DNA of 64,000 nucleotides from Bradyrhizobium sp. CER78 (GCF_029846235.1 NZ_JARVWP010000002.1:372001-436000); one strand, 5' to 3'. Shown: positions 18,286 through 26,609, counted from the stretch's first letter. Numbers and translations are program-made. Notes: a model not told the origin generated them from the sequence alone.

Positions 18286-19356
18286 CTACTCCTTGGGAAG
18301 GACGAGGCCGAGCTCGCCGAGGATCTTCTTGATGCGTTCGACCGACTGCGCGTGGGCATCGGCGTACTGCACCGGCTTCGAGTGCGGCTGCGACCAGATC
18401 GGCTGCAAGCCGGCCGCCGCCTTGTTGGCGAGCGCCACATGCTTGTTCACCCAGCCCTGGAACAGCTTCTTGTTGTGGGCGCCGTGCTGGTTGTCGGTGA
18501 CGAGGAGATGCATCAGGTCGATCGCGTTCGCGAGATTGCGCTCGTAGTCGGCCTCGGCTGCCGAAATGACCGATGGCGTGATGAAGTCGCCATTCGGCGA
18601 AGCCACCTGCATCAGGAATTTGCTGCGGAACAATTCGCCGACAAGCGGCTCGAACACGATGTTGGTGGCAAAATACTGCTCAAGATAGTCGCCAGACCCC
18701 ATGATCGCTTCGATCGCTTCCCGGGTGCCTTGCCAGCCCTTGTCTTCGAGCCAGGTATGCTTGCCCGCGTTGTCGTCGAAGCCCGGAATATCCATTCCAA
18801 TCTCGGCGAGATACAGCGTGATATCCTGCGCAAGGCGCAGTTTGTAAGACGAGTTCGTCAGCGTCGCGTTGTTGATCATCTGGGTGTAGCCGTAGCGCTG
18901 CGCCTGCATCAGCGACGTGCCCAGGCCGAACTCGGCATGTTTCCAGGCACCGAGGTGGTTCTGCAGGATCTTGACCCACGACTTGTCGAACGCCTTCGGT
19001 GCACCGGACTTGCGGCCGTTGGCGATCACCGATTGAACCATTCCCTCGATCTTGGACTGGCGCTGATAATGGGTCCGCTCCCACTCCTGGTCGGGAGCCC
19101 GGAACGCATGCCAGTTCGAGCTCAACGCCGCTGTGGCGTCCTTGTAGTAGGCGCCTTTCCCGTTGGGGAAGGCGATAATCCAGTTCTGCAACAGATAGCG
19201 TTCCGGATCAGGCTGCACGTCGACGGTCACGTCCTCGTAGTGCGTGGCCCGCTTGGCGCGCGGCTCGAAATACCGATATCTGCGGCTGTCTGAGTCCGGA
19301 AATATTGCAGCACCTGCTGCACCGGATCCTACTGAAACATTCGGAACGGCAGTCAT
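18286..19356 (-). CDS. prmC: Monooxygenase small (beta) hydroxylase subunit
   Basis: 356 residues of the ferritin-like beta subunit that pairs with PrmA in the (alpha-beta)2 hydroxylase. The N-terminus is typical (RRYRYFEPRAKRATHYEDVT), followed by helical segments such as AFGLGTSLMQAQRYGYTQ-type and GDYLEQYFATNIVFEPLVG. This subunit has the fold but not the full set of diiron ligands, as known for the family. The start has GGAGGAGTAAG upstream. Cotranscribed with prmB and prmD. Confidence 0.92.
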   Translation of the reverse strand: MTAVPNVSVGSGAAGAAIFPDSDSRRYRYFEPRAKRATHYEDVTVDVQPDPERYLLQNWIIAFPNGKGAYYKDATAALSSNWHAFRAPDQEWERTHYQRQSKIEGMVQSVIANGRKSGAPKAFDKSWVKILQNHLGAWKHAEFGLGTSLMQAQRYGYTQMINNATLTNSSYKLRLAQDITLYLAEIGMDIPGFDDNAGKHTWLEDKGWQGTREAIEAIMGSGDYLEQYFATNIVFEPLVGELFRSKFLMQVASPNGDFITPSVISAAEADYERNLANAIDLMHLLVTDNQHGAHNKKLFQGWVNKHVALANKAAAGLQPIWSQPHSKPVQYADAHAQSVERIKKILGELGLVLPKE

Positions 19357-19381
19357 GGTCTTACTCCTCCCATTGCTAGTT

Positions 19382-20470
19382 TTACACTTGGCTGGATCGG
19401 CACTTGGAAAGTCTCGGGCTGTTGGCTTCTAAGTTACTTGCTGGCGTGAACTTGTCGAAGAAGATGCGGTCCGATGCGACGTCGTTCATATGCAGAACCG
19501 GCGTCAGCGCCTCGATCATCGGCGACGGTCCGCAGGCGTAGACATCGACATCCTCGCCATATCCGGCGGCGCGAAGATGTGCTTCGACCGCTTCATGCAC
19601 GAAGCCCCTTGCTCCGCCCCAGGCGGTGTCGTCGGACGCATGCGAGAGCACCGGGACGAAACTGAATTCCGGATGCTCGGCTGCGAGCTCGGCGAGGTGA
19701 TCGAGATAGAAGAGGTCGTTCCGCGTCCGGGCGCCGTAGAAGAATTGGATCGGGCGAACTTCGCCCGAACTAAGATGATCGTGCAGGATCGACCACAGCG
19801 GCGACATTCCTGATCCGCCGCCGACCAGGATCATGGCTCCGGTTCTGGCTTCTCGCCGGAAGCAGGTCCCGTAAGGTCCCTTGAGCCCGACTTTGGTTCC
19901 GATGGCGAGATCTCCGTCGAGCCGGGAGGAGAAGCGTCCGTTCGGGTATTTTTTGATGATGAATGCGAGCTTTTGGCCCTCGACCGGCGAATTTGCCATG
20001 GAAAACGAGCGCGTAATCGTCTCTGCCCCCGGGAGCGTGATGTCGGCATATTGACCCGCCCAGAACTTCAGAGGTTGCTCCAGTGAGATCTCCAGATGCC
20101 GGATGTCATGGGTCAGCGCCGAGACGCTCGTGACCGTGCCGGTGAAGTCCTTGACCGGGATCGATTTCGAGAGCACCTCCTCGTCATAGTTGAGAAGCTC
20201 CACCTCAAGATCCGAATAGGCCAATGTCCGGCACAGCAGGATGTAGTCCTGGCCGCGCTCTGTCTCGTTAAGGGCGAACGTCGAGTACTTCTTGAGCTCG
20301 ACCTCACCTCCGGTAAGAATGCATTTGCACGCCGAGCACTGTCCTTCCTTGCAGCCATGCGGCAGCGCGATGCCCTGGCGGAACGCGGCGTCGAGAACGG
20401 TTTCGTTCTCTTCCACCTCGAATTCTACGCCTACCGGTTGCAGGCGAACGACGTTAGCGGGCGCGCCCAT
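19382..20470 (-). CDS. prmB: Monooxygenase reductase, [2Fe-2S] and FAD
   Basis: 362 residues. The N-terminal plant-type ferredoxin domain binds a [2Fe-2S] cluster through CKEGQCSAC and the late LLC cysteine. The FAD domain shows RSFSMANSP and the NAD(P)H domain GGGSGMSPLWSI, with YACGPSPMIEA near the end. It passes electrons from NAD(P)H to the diiron hydroxylase. The C-terminal extension after FFDKFTPAS (ending LSKCRSSQV) is short and not conserved in my memory of the family. A GAGGAGG site lies before the ATG. Confidence 0.93.
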   Translation of the reverse strand: MGAPANVVRLQPVGVEFEVEENETVLDAAFRQGIALPHGCKEGQCSACKCILTGGEVELKKYSTFALNETERGQDYILLCRTLAYSDLEVELLNYDEEVLSKSIPVKDFTGTVTSVSALTHDIRHLEISLEQPLKFWAGQYADITLPGAETITRSFSMANSPVEGQKLAFIIKKYPNGRFSSRLDGDLAIGTKVGLKGPYGTCFRREARTGAMILVGGGSGMSPLWSILHDHLSSGEVRPIQFFYGARTRNDLFYLDHLAELAAEHPEFSFVPVLSHASDDTAWGGARGFVHEAVEAHLRAAGYGEDVDVYACGPSPMIEALTPVLHMNDVASDRIFFDKFTPASNLEANSPRLSKCRSSQV

Positions 20471-20520
20471 ATGGGCCTCCTCAAGCCAAGGCTGACATAT
20501 CTTCCGGAGATCGATGATCG

Positions 20521-20550
20521 GGAAGGAGCCGGCCCGAGCCGGCTCCTTCC
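20521..20550 (-). promoter_or_regulatory. Perfect 13-bp hairpin between prmA and prmB
   Basis: GGAAGGAGCCGGC pairs with GCCGGCTCCTTCC around a 4-nt loop, 7 nt after the prmA stop. No T run follows on the transcribed strand, so it is not a standard terminator. Hairpins placed like this commonly protect the upstream message or slow transcription, which would give more hydroxylase than reductase. Confidence 0.7.
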
Positions 20551-20557
20551 GTTTGGC

Positions 20558-22228
20558 TTAGTTGCAGGGATTGATGGTGAATCCCTTGCGATACTCGGCA
20601 AGATGCGCTTCGCGATCCGCCGGGCTCATCGCCCGCAGCGTCTCCAGCGGGCTCTTGAGAATGTGGCCACGAACATCGTCGAGCGTCCACATTTCCTTCG
20701 CGTCGAAGCGCAGGTGCGGCTGGGCCACGAGGGTCTTGCCGTCGGTGCGGACGAAGCCGAGATCCTTGATGGCGTCGGCCATATCCACATTGTGGTAGAC
20801 GCTTTCCCACTCGCGGCGACCGCTGAACCGCCCCATCGCCGGGGTCGGACGCCCTTGGTATTCGCCGGCGAAGGCATTGACCGCCGTCCAGCGATCGAGC
20901 TCGTGGGCGAAGGTGTGGAGCTTGCCGTCGATCTCGTCCGTGACGATGTCCTCGCGGATCAGGCAGGGCACCAGGCACGACCAGCAACGATGCGGATAGA
21001 CGTAGCCGACATCGCCGTTGAACAGGATGTTGGTCTGACCGCGATGCGACAGCTTCTCGTACCATTTCCAGAAGTTGCCGAACTCGGCATACCAGCCCGG
21101 ATACTTATGCTCGAACCACTCGAAGTCCTTCTCGGTCTGGGCCTCGATGCGCCAGAAGTTCGCCGACCAGCCGACGGCGAAGAACTGCCCGACCTTGTGC
21201 ACGTACTTCTTGTCGGTCAGGCGCTTCCAGGCGAGCTGGACGTCGTCATGATGGATCTTGATGCCGTACTTCTCGAGCGGCAGCATGTAGGTCCGGTAGT
21301 AATCCTCGAAGATCCAGCGATGCCACATCTCCGCGTAGGACTCCTTGTTCTTGTCGCGGTTCGTGGTGCCGTACTCGATGAAGGTTCCGATCGCCGCGTC
21401 GACGATGGCGTGGTTCTGCCAGAAGGCGTAGCGCAGGTCGCGCTCGAGCAGCAGGTGGTTCTCGGGCTCCTTCAGCATCGACATCAGCAACGAGTGGCCG
21501 TTGCCGATGTGGCGGCTCTCGTCCGACTGCACCGAGAGGAACACGGTCGGCAGTGCATAGTCGCCGTTGCGGGCGGCTTCCGACGGCATGGCGACGAACA
21601 GCGTGTTGGTGAACGCGGTCTCGGCGACCACGGTCAGATAAATGTTCGCCGCGGTGATCGCATCGCCCGTGAGGAAGCCTTCACCGAACTGACGGCCGAT
21701 CGTGGTGGCGTAGCACTTGCCGAACGCCTCCTCCGTGATGTCGAACCCGGCCGGGTCGATGTAGTTCTCCATGTACCACTTCTTGAGATTCATCTGGATC
21801 GTCGAGTGACGGAACTCGTCGACCATCTGCATCGTGAAGCCGGTGCGGAGATCCTCACCCGGAGCCAGACGGCCGACCATGGCCATCGAACGCGCCGCCG
21901 AGATTTCCGGGAACGGGATGATCGCCAGGAACAGCTTCATCCACTCGACCCAGCGCGGCTCGACGTTACGGAACATGTCGCCGCGCAGCGCGGCGTCGAG
22001 CGCGCCGTAGACACGGTTGTCCTTCTCTTCCTGCATCGGGAAATAGGAACGAAGGACCTGCTTCATCGGATCCTTCGGCGCCTTCGTGATCTTGTAGTCG
22101 GTGGGGAAGGTCATCGCCTCCTGGACGTAGGAGGGATTCCAGCCGAGATCTGCAATCTTCTTTGCAGCCTCGCCCACGGAAATGCCGCGCTGGGCGGTGA
22201 TCTTGTTGAGCGTTAGCGTTCCAGACAT
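20558..22228 (-). CDS. prmA: Diiron monooxygenase large (alpha) hydroxylase subunit
   Basis: 556 residues carrying the catalytic diiron site. By alignment to MmoX the ligands are Glu108 (PFPEIS), Glu138 and His141 (DEFRH), Glu203 (AETAF), and Glu237 and His240 (DESRH). The length and sequence fit the propane 2-monooxygenase/MimA group rather than methane or toluene enzymes. Expected activity is hydroxylation of small alkanes, often subterminally; MimA relatives also oxidise phenol and acetone. AGGAGGAAAG precedes the ATG. Transcription should start at the sigma-54 promoter at 22.55 kb, leaving a leader of about 310 nt. Confidence 0.93.
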   Translation of the reverse strand: MSGTLTLNKITAQRGISVGEAAKKIADLGWNPSYVQEAMTFPTDYKITKAPKDPMKQVLRSYFPMQEEKDNRVYGALDAALRGDMFRNVEPRWVEWMKLFLAIIPFPEISAARSMAMVGRLAPGEDLRTGFTMQMVDEFRHSTIQMNLKKWYMENYIDPAGFDITEEAFGKCYATTIGRQFGEGFLTGDAITAANIYLTVVAETAFTNTLFVAMPSEAARNGDYALPTVFLSVQSDESRHIGNGHSLLMSMLKEPENHLLLERDLRYAFWQNHAIVDAAIGTFIEYGTTNRDKNKESYAEMWHRWIFEDYYRTYMLPLEKYGIKIHHDDVQLAWKRLTDKKYVHKVGQFFAVGWSANFWRIEAQTEKDFEWFEHKYPGWYAEFGNFWKWYEKLSHRGQTNILFNGDVGYVYPHRCWSCLVPCLIREDIVTDEIDGKLHTFAHELDRWTAVNAFAGEYQGRPTPAMGRFSGRREWESVYHNVDMADAIKDLGFVRTDGKTLVAQPHLRFDAKEMWTLDDVRGHILKSPLETLRAMSPADREAHLAEYRKGFTINPCN

Positions 22229-22549
22229 CTAGTCTTTCCTCCTGATCGGGTCAGAAACCACATCGATATTCCGCTTGCCCGGACTCGATGGACCGGGCGT
22301 CGCCTACCCGTGCGTTACGGGCCACCTCGCGGCCGCTCGCACGGCCGGACGCTTGATATCGGCAAGGGTCTCGGAGGATGCCTGTGGTGCACTGCAAGGT
22401 GATCAGGAGCGATCTTCGGAATTGCAGTCCGCCGATCGCAATGCTTCATCCCGCACATGATGCGCCCTCAGCCAAGCATCCCCTCCCCTCGTTCTTTTCG
22501 CGGCTCGCCCCAGATGGAGCAGTCGGCGTTGTTATGCGATCAGAAGCTT

Positions 22550-22566
22550 TGCAATGGGCGTGCCAA
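22550..22566 (-). promoter_or_regulatory. Sigma-54 promoter driving prmABCD
   Basis: The minus strand reads TTGGCACGCCCATTGCA, a full match to the -24/-12 consensus (TGGCACG, 4 nt, TTGCA). The predicted start of transcription is about 22539. An activator with the GAFTGA loop is encoded in the same cluster. Confidence 0.88.
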
Positions 22567-22669
22567 TTCGTCGGAAGAGCTCGCGCGGCCATTTCCGACC
22601 GAACAGATGCAAAGATGACCGCAGATGGCGGCGTCGCCGGCACCCAGCTGCAGCCGCACCAGATGCAGG

Positions 22670-22686
22670 TTGCGACAGAAATCGCA
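22670..22686 (-). promoter_or_regulatory. Candidate activator-binding site upstream of prmA promoter
   Basis: TTGCGACAGAAATCGCA on the plus strand is an imperfect inverted repeat (TGCGA, 6 nt, TCGCA). It is centred about 139 bp upstream of the predicted transcript start, normal for a sigma-54 enhancer. A 17-nt site differing at three positions lies at the same distance from the second sigma-54 promoter. Confidence 0.6.
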
Positions 22687-22993
22687 GAATGAGATTTGCA
22701 ACAGCGTGAGGGTCGACGTGCAGCAGCATTTGACCGCAAGAGGTTTGCACGTTTGGGACAGTGGTACTGACTCGTTTGGCGGTGATCGCTGCGACCAGTG
22801 CACCCGCGCCTGTTGATTTGCTCGCCGCCAACCAGCGATCCGGTCGCTTGGCATGCGGCTGGGTCACTCCTTCGATCCGCAGCGGATGACGCGTGGATAC
22901 AACGGTGTTCGTCCCGCGTCCTTGCGCGTCTGTCGCGAGCCCGAAGCACGGCGCCAGGACGCGTCCTCCTCACGCGAGAGGGCTTGGAGCCTC

Positions 22994-23302
22994 TCAGGAC
23001 CGAGAGTGATCACCCGAATCTGTGGGGCAACGCACCTGCTTCTTGTCCACAGCGCATCGCCCTCCACGTTGGCCATCTGCTTTCACATGCGCCAATTGTC
23101 CGGTGTTCTCTGCAACGGTCGAGCAGGTTGGAGGCCCCACTCTTGAGATCCAGCGGTCGCAATAGAGCCCGTAACAGTCATGGCCGCAGAACGACAGCCC
23201 GGTGCGGCATTCCTTCAGATAGCTCGCGCCAATCGGCGCAGAGCAAAGCATACAGAAGGTCCTCCGGGACCGCCTGCTGCCATTGACCAGGATGAACCTC
23301 AT
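22994..23302 (-). CDS. Small Cys-rich protein, 102 aa, unknown function
   Basis: The start MRFILVNG and the pair FCMLC and CGHDCYGLYCD resemble small Bradyrhizobium proteins of unknown role with zinc-ribbon-like cysteines. Seven cysteines fall in the first half; the tail is polar and may be unstructured. The ATG at 23302 follows GGGGGC and is preferred over an upstream Met whose extension lacks similarity. It has its own consensus sigma-54 promoter, so it is probably induced with the monooxygenase. It could be a metal-binding or regulatory accessory protein. Confidence 0.6.
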   Translation of the reverse strand: MRFILVNGSRRSRRTFCMLCSAPIGASYLKECRTGLSFCGHDCYGLYCDRWISRVGPPTCSTVAENTGQLAHVKADGQRGGRCAVDKKQVRCPTDSGDHSRS

Positions 23303-23454
23303 ATGGCGCCCCCTAACGCGGAAGAGATGCAGGCCGCCTGACAATCGGCGACCAGTCTGATCCGCTCATGCCCGGCGCGCCCGTTTGCGGTCGCTTCCCT
23401 GACGTGTTGAACGGGCTAACGCGTGCTCCGCCGGAAATGCTCACGCGCAATATT

Positions 23455-23471
23455 TGCAATGGCCGTGCCAG
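23455..23471 (-). promoter_or_regulatory. Second sigma-54 promoter, upstream of the 102-aa gene
   Basis: The minus strand reads CTGGCACGGCCATTGCA, again a full -24/-12 match. The predicted transcript start is about 23444, 142 nt before the 102-aa gene. Read-through could also reach prmA. Confidence 0.85.
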
Positions 23472-23580
23472 CTTGTCCTGGAACTTAATCCACTGCTGAG
23501 CGGACGAAGCGATGACTAGCGCCCGGCGCGGCGCCCTTGAGTGACTGTGATCCTCGACTTGAGAGCATTCGCGACGCAAA

Positions 23581-23597
23581 TTGCGACAACAATTGCA
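23581..23597 (-). promoter_or_regulatory. Candidate activator-binding site for the second sigma-54 promoter
   Basis: TTGCGACAACAATTGCA on the plus strand matches the prmA-side site at 14 of 17 positions. It is centred about 145 bp upstream of the predicted transcript start, against 139 bp for the other. Confidence 0.58.
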
Positions 23598-23809
23598 AAT
23601 TGAGACTCTTTGCGACCTGCCGTCACGTTCTTCACATCCGACGGTTGCGCTGCAGCATGGGCCATCCGCGCAGCTGCCCAGCGGGGATTTGGATGATTGG
23701 CGGTTTCCCGCCGCTCGGTGACAAGCGCTTCGATGGGTCCGGAAAACCAGCTTCAGCGAACGCGGCCGAAGAGCTATTTCCAAAGGTGGGATCAGCGGCA
23801 AGTGACGAT

Positions 23810-23839
23810 CCATCGCGAGCGAACGCATGCTCGCGATGG
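23810..23839 (-). terminator. Hairpin behind the alcohol dehydrogenase gene
   Basis: CCATCGCGAGC pairs perfectly with GCTCGCGATGG across an 8-nt loop, 14 nt past the adh stop. There is no T run, so it may end transcription only with Rho or serve as an mRNA 3' stabiliser. Confidence 0.5.
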
Positions 23840-23853
23840 AAGAGCCATTGAGC

Positions 23854-24906
23854 TCAAGGAATCAAGACTGCGCGCCCATGAATCTTGCCGGCATTGAGAT
23901 CGTGCAGGGCCTTGTTTGCATCCGCGAGGCGGTATTCGGCGGTCGCGAGTTTAACCAGACCCCGATCGGCGAGCGCCATCAATTCTGTCAACTCGGCCCA
24001 TGTACCAACCAGGTTGCCGATGATGTTCTTCTCGGTAATCACCATATCAACGGTCGGAACGCGGATGTCCTCGCCATAGCCGACAACATAGTAACTGCCC
24101 ATCGGGCGGGTCATCGCGAGCCCCTTGCTTGTCGTACCTTTCTCGCCGACGAAATCGATCACCGCTTCGGCACCATTTCCGGCAGTCAGATCCAGAACGG
24201 CGGCGACTTCGTTGCCGTCAGCCTTTACAAGGTGATCAGCGCCCGACTTTTCGGCCAGGTTCAACGACGCCTCCGATTTGTCCACGACGATGATGTCGGC
24301 CGCGCACATTGCCTTGAGGCACTGGATTGCGATGTGACCCAACCCACCCGCCCCGACGACGACGCAGAATTCACCGGGCAACAGGTGACGCGTCGCTTTC
24401 TTGACTGCGCGATACGCCGTGAGGCCCGCGTCGGCATAGGGCGCGACATCCTTTGGCGCAAGCGTCCGCGGCAACGGCACGATGTTGCGTTCCGACGTGC
24501 AAAGGAATTCTGCATATCCGCCGTTGCAGTCGAGCCCGGGAAATGTACCGGGACCGTGCATGTCAAAACCGCGACGACAGGCCAGACATGTCCCGCCGGT
24601 GATTTTCGGGTGAACGATAACGGGGTCGCCTTTCTTCAACCCCTCGACCTCCTTGCCGACGTCCTCGATCCAGCCTGCATTTTCATGCCCCATGATGATG
24701 GGGAGCAGCTTATCGCCGGTTGGATCCATGTGCGGCTTCCAGACACCTTCGATGATGTGGAGATCGGTCCTGCAGACGCCGGCACCGCCGATGCGAACGA
24801 TGACATCCGTCGATTTGGTCAGCTTGGGATCAGGCATCTTCTCCTCGCTGACCCACTGATCTTTCAAAAGTTTCTCGTCGTATGCTTTCAGTACCTGGGC
24901 TTTCAT
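23854..24906 (-). CDS. adh: Zinc-dependent alcohol dehydrogenase
   Basis: 350 residues of the medium-chain dehydrogenase family. The catalytic zinc ligands are seen in GVCRTDLH and GHENAGWIEDVG, and the NAD(H) fold in VVVGAGGLGHIAIQCLKA. The structural-zinc lobe is reduced (GTCLACRRGFDMHG has only two of the usual four cysteines). In the alkane pathway it should oxidise the monooxygenase product, for example 2-propanol to acetone. GGAGGA precedes the ATG at 24906; the upstream extension is excluded. No sigma-54 promoter was found upstream, so it may be controlled separately. Confidence 0.9.
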   Translation of the reverse strand: MKAQVLKAYDEKLLKDQWVSEEKMPDPKLTKSTDVIVRIGGAGVCRTDLHIIEGVWKPHMDPTGDKLLPIIMGHENAGWIEDVGKEVEGLKKGDPVIVHPKITGGTCLACRRGFDMHGPGTFPGLDCNGGYAEFLCTSERNIVPLPRTLAPKDVAPYADAGLTAYRAVKKATRHLLPGEFCVVVGAGGLGHIAIQCLKAMCAADIIVVDKSEASLNLAEKSGADHLVKADGNEVAAVLDLTAGNGAEAVIDFVGEKGTTSKGLAMTRPMGSYYVVGYGEDIRVPTVDMVITEKNIIGNLVGTWAELTELMALADRGLVKLATAEYRLADANKALHDLNAGKIHGRAVLIP

Positions 24907-25140
24907 ATTATCCTCCGCATGACCGGCAAACCTATCGCTCGCCTTCGGAGGCACCTCAGCATTTTTCATGCCATGTTTCGTTCTTCTGCTCCGGTGCAGG
25001 ACCAATCATGCCGCTCAAATCGCATTCGGTGATGGGCGGGATGCTTCAGCAGATGGAGTTCGGCCCGCACTTCCGCTGCCCTCGCCAATCAGCCACAACA
25101 TGAAGCGGCAGCGGTCAGCGAGCCCCGCTTCAACAAATTC

Positions 25141-25550
25141 TCACGGGCTATCGGCCGGTTCGCACGTTGTGCTCGGAACAGTTCTCGCAAACGCCGCAAA
25201 GAACTGATCGGCCAGTTTCCTCGCCGTGGAATCGATCAGCCGGCCGCCAAGCTGCGCGAGCTTACCCCCAATCTGCACGTCGACGGCATAGGTCAGGACA
25301 GTCACTTCAGGTCCCTCGGATGTGAGCGTGACGGTCGCTCCACCTTCGCAAACCCGGCGATGCCGCCGGACCCCTCACCCAAGATGCGATAGCTGTTGGG
25401 CGGATCGACAGTAGCGGTCATTTCGTTGGGCGACGACATCACGAGCGACTGACAGCCGGGAATACATTGCTTCAGGACGCCGGGGTTGTTGAGCGCCACC
25501 CACACCTTCTCTCTGGAGGCCGGGATACGCTGGCTGTCATTCATCTGCAT
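25141..25550 (-). pseudogene. coxG: coxG-like pseudogene (deletion and frameshift)
   Basis: The start MQMNDSQRIPASREKVWVALN is the usual CoxG/SRPBCC N-terminus (carbon monoxide dehydrogenase accessory protein). Two lesions are visible: roughly 20 residues are missing between EMTATV and DPPNSYRI, and after GGIAGFAK the reading must shift frame to continue as GGATVTLTSEGPEVTVLTY, then GGKLAQLGGRLIDSTARKLA, ending near 25141. Together with the neighbouring xdhC remnant it marks a decayed cox-type operon. Confidence 0.75.
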
Positions 25551-25558
25551 CTTGGATC

Positions 25559-25915
25559 TCAGCTGCTTGCAAGGAAATTGCCGGCACGTTGGCCGCGGCG
25601 GCGCTCAAGGGTGAATTCGGCGAGGATCGACATTGCGATTTCTTCCGGCGTGATAGCACCGGGGTCGAGCCCGGCGGGCGCCTTGATGCGATCGACGGTG
25701 GCAACGTCAAGACCTGCGGCAACCAGCTTCTGGCGGAGCACCGCCGCCTTGCGCTTGCTGCCGACAAAGGCGTGATAGCCAGCATTGACGGTGACCGCTT
25801 GCCTCAGGGCGGCCTCGTCGCCCTTGCCCTGCGTCGAAACCACGACGAAGCGGCGGCTCTCGTTAAGCTGGCCCAGCTGAAACCCGTCGACGATCAGGTC
25901 GGCACCCCTTCGGTT
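25559..25915 (-). pseudogene. xdhC/coxI-like remnant, N-terminus lost
   Basis: The frame reads ADLIVDGFQLGQLNESRRFVVV-type sequence, then STQGKGDEAALRQA, FVGSKRKAAVLRQKL, RIKAPAGLDPGAITPEEIA and a C-terminal helix. This is the Rossmann half of the XdhC family, which helps mature molybdenum hydroxylases. No matching N-terminal CxxG domain is present upstream, so the gene is truncated. It lies 140 nt from the tRNA-Met remnant. Confidence 0.7.
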
Positions 25916-26050
25916 GCAACTGCAATAGCTTGCGAGGCTTGCTACCGAGCTTGGTGCATTTCACGCTCAAAGGTGCTTTTCAGTTCTGGTTCAGACAAGA
26001 GTCGCTCTGGATACGACCCCGCCTCATTTTCGTGAGGTCCGCCGGCCACG

Positions 26051-26093
26051 CATAACGGTCTGGTTGCAGGTTCGAGTCCTGCCGGGCCCACCA
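26051..26093 (+). repeat. 3' half of tRNA-Met(CAT): probable island attachment site
   Basis: This 43-nt stretch starts exactly at the anticodon (CATAACGGTC), continues through the variable loop and T-arm (GCAGGTTCGAGTCCTGC), and ends with the acceptor CGGGCCC and ACCA. It fits the elongator tRNA-Met of Bradyrhizobium as I know it. The 5' half of the tRNA is absent upstream. A tRNA 3' half broken in the anticodon loop is the standard duplicated end left by a tyrosine integrase. The orientation places the island to the left. Confidence 0.75.
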
Positions 26094-26609
26094 ATGAGAT
26101 CAATGTCTTACTGGGCTCTCATTGCCCGCAGCGCGACGACCGCACCAGATACGTCCACTTTTCGTTCGTGCGCTCGCACTGGAATTCATTCGATGTAGGG
26201 AAACCGAATTGGGAGATTGTTGAATCCCAGTCGTCTCCCACTCACCACGCTGATTGGGATGTTGTTGATCGATCCGCTCTACGCGAATCCAACGTTTGGC
26301 GCTCCGCTGCTTGCGCTGAATAAAAAGGCGCACGAATAGGTTCAAATCCTGGAGGTGTAACCACCGATACCGACATTCGGTGCAGGTCGCGATCCAGTCG
26401 ATTGTCTTTTTCGTCCTTTTTTGACGTCCAACGTCGAGTGGGCTGCACTTCTCGCGGATCGTTCTCGGGCGCGAATCCGCCCTCCGACGCCACGTTCTCG
26501 AACTGCCGGTTTGTGCGTCGACTATTGCCGCCCGCCCGGAGCGCCAATCCAGGCAGGCGGTCGATGGCTACATCGAGCAACGTCTTGTGGCTCCATACGC
26601 TGGGATGCG
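26094..26609. other. Non-coding stretch after the tRNA remnant
   Basis: No supported gene, tRNA or repeat. A T-loop-like GGTTCAAATCC occurs near 26339-26349 but its stem and acceptor do not pair. The base composition is lower in GC than the flanks. Confidence 0.45.

Larger units (their letters stand above)
22229..22993. other. Long regulatory leader and promoter region of the monooxygenase operon
   Basis: No convincing gene. The region contains a sigma-54 promoter at 22550-22566, a candidate activator site at 22670-22686 and a further TTTGCAACA near 22695. The predicted untranslated leader from about 22539 to 22229 is unusually long. GC content is lower than in the coding flanks. Confidence 0.6.
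23303..23853. other. Promoter region between adh and the 102-aa gene
   Basis: No supported gene. Contents are a sigma-54 promoter at 23455-23471, a candidate activator site at 23581-23597 with a possible second half-site TTTGCGACC at 23609-23617, and an 11-bp hairpin behind adh. Confidence 0.55.

Noticed and set aside
20096..22216. Long open frame (706 codons) on the plus strand opposite prmA
   Set aside because: It is the antisense shadow of prmA in GC-rich DNA, with no domain pattern and no ribosome-binding site.
23313..23828. 171-codon minus-strand frame covering the second sigma-54 promoter
   Set aside because: No family pattern or ribosome-binding site; the promoter and hairpin explain the stretch better.
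23827..25032. 401-codon plus-strand frame opposite adh
   Set aside because: Shadow of a clear zinc alcohol dehydrogenase.
24907..25140. Sigma-54 promoter upstream of adh
   Set aside because: Looked for a TGGCAC/TTGC pair with correct spacing and found none.
26339..26372. T-loop-like sequence GGTTCAAATCC followed by a CCACC end
   Set aside because: The T-stem and acceptor arms do not pair and no anticodon arm is present, so it is not called a tRNA.
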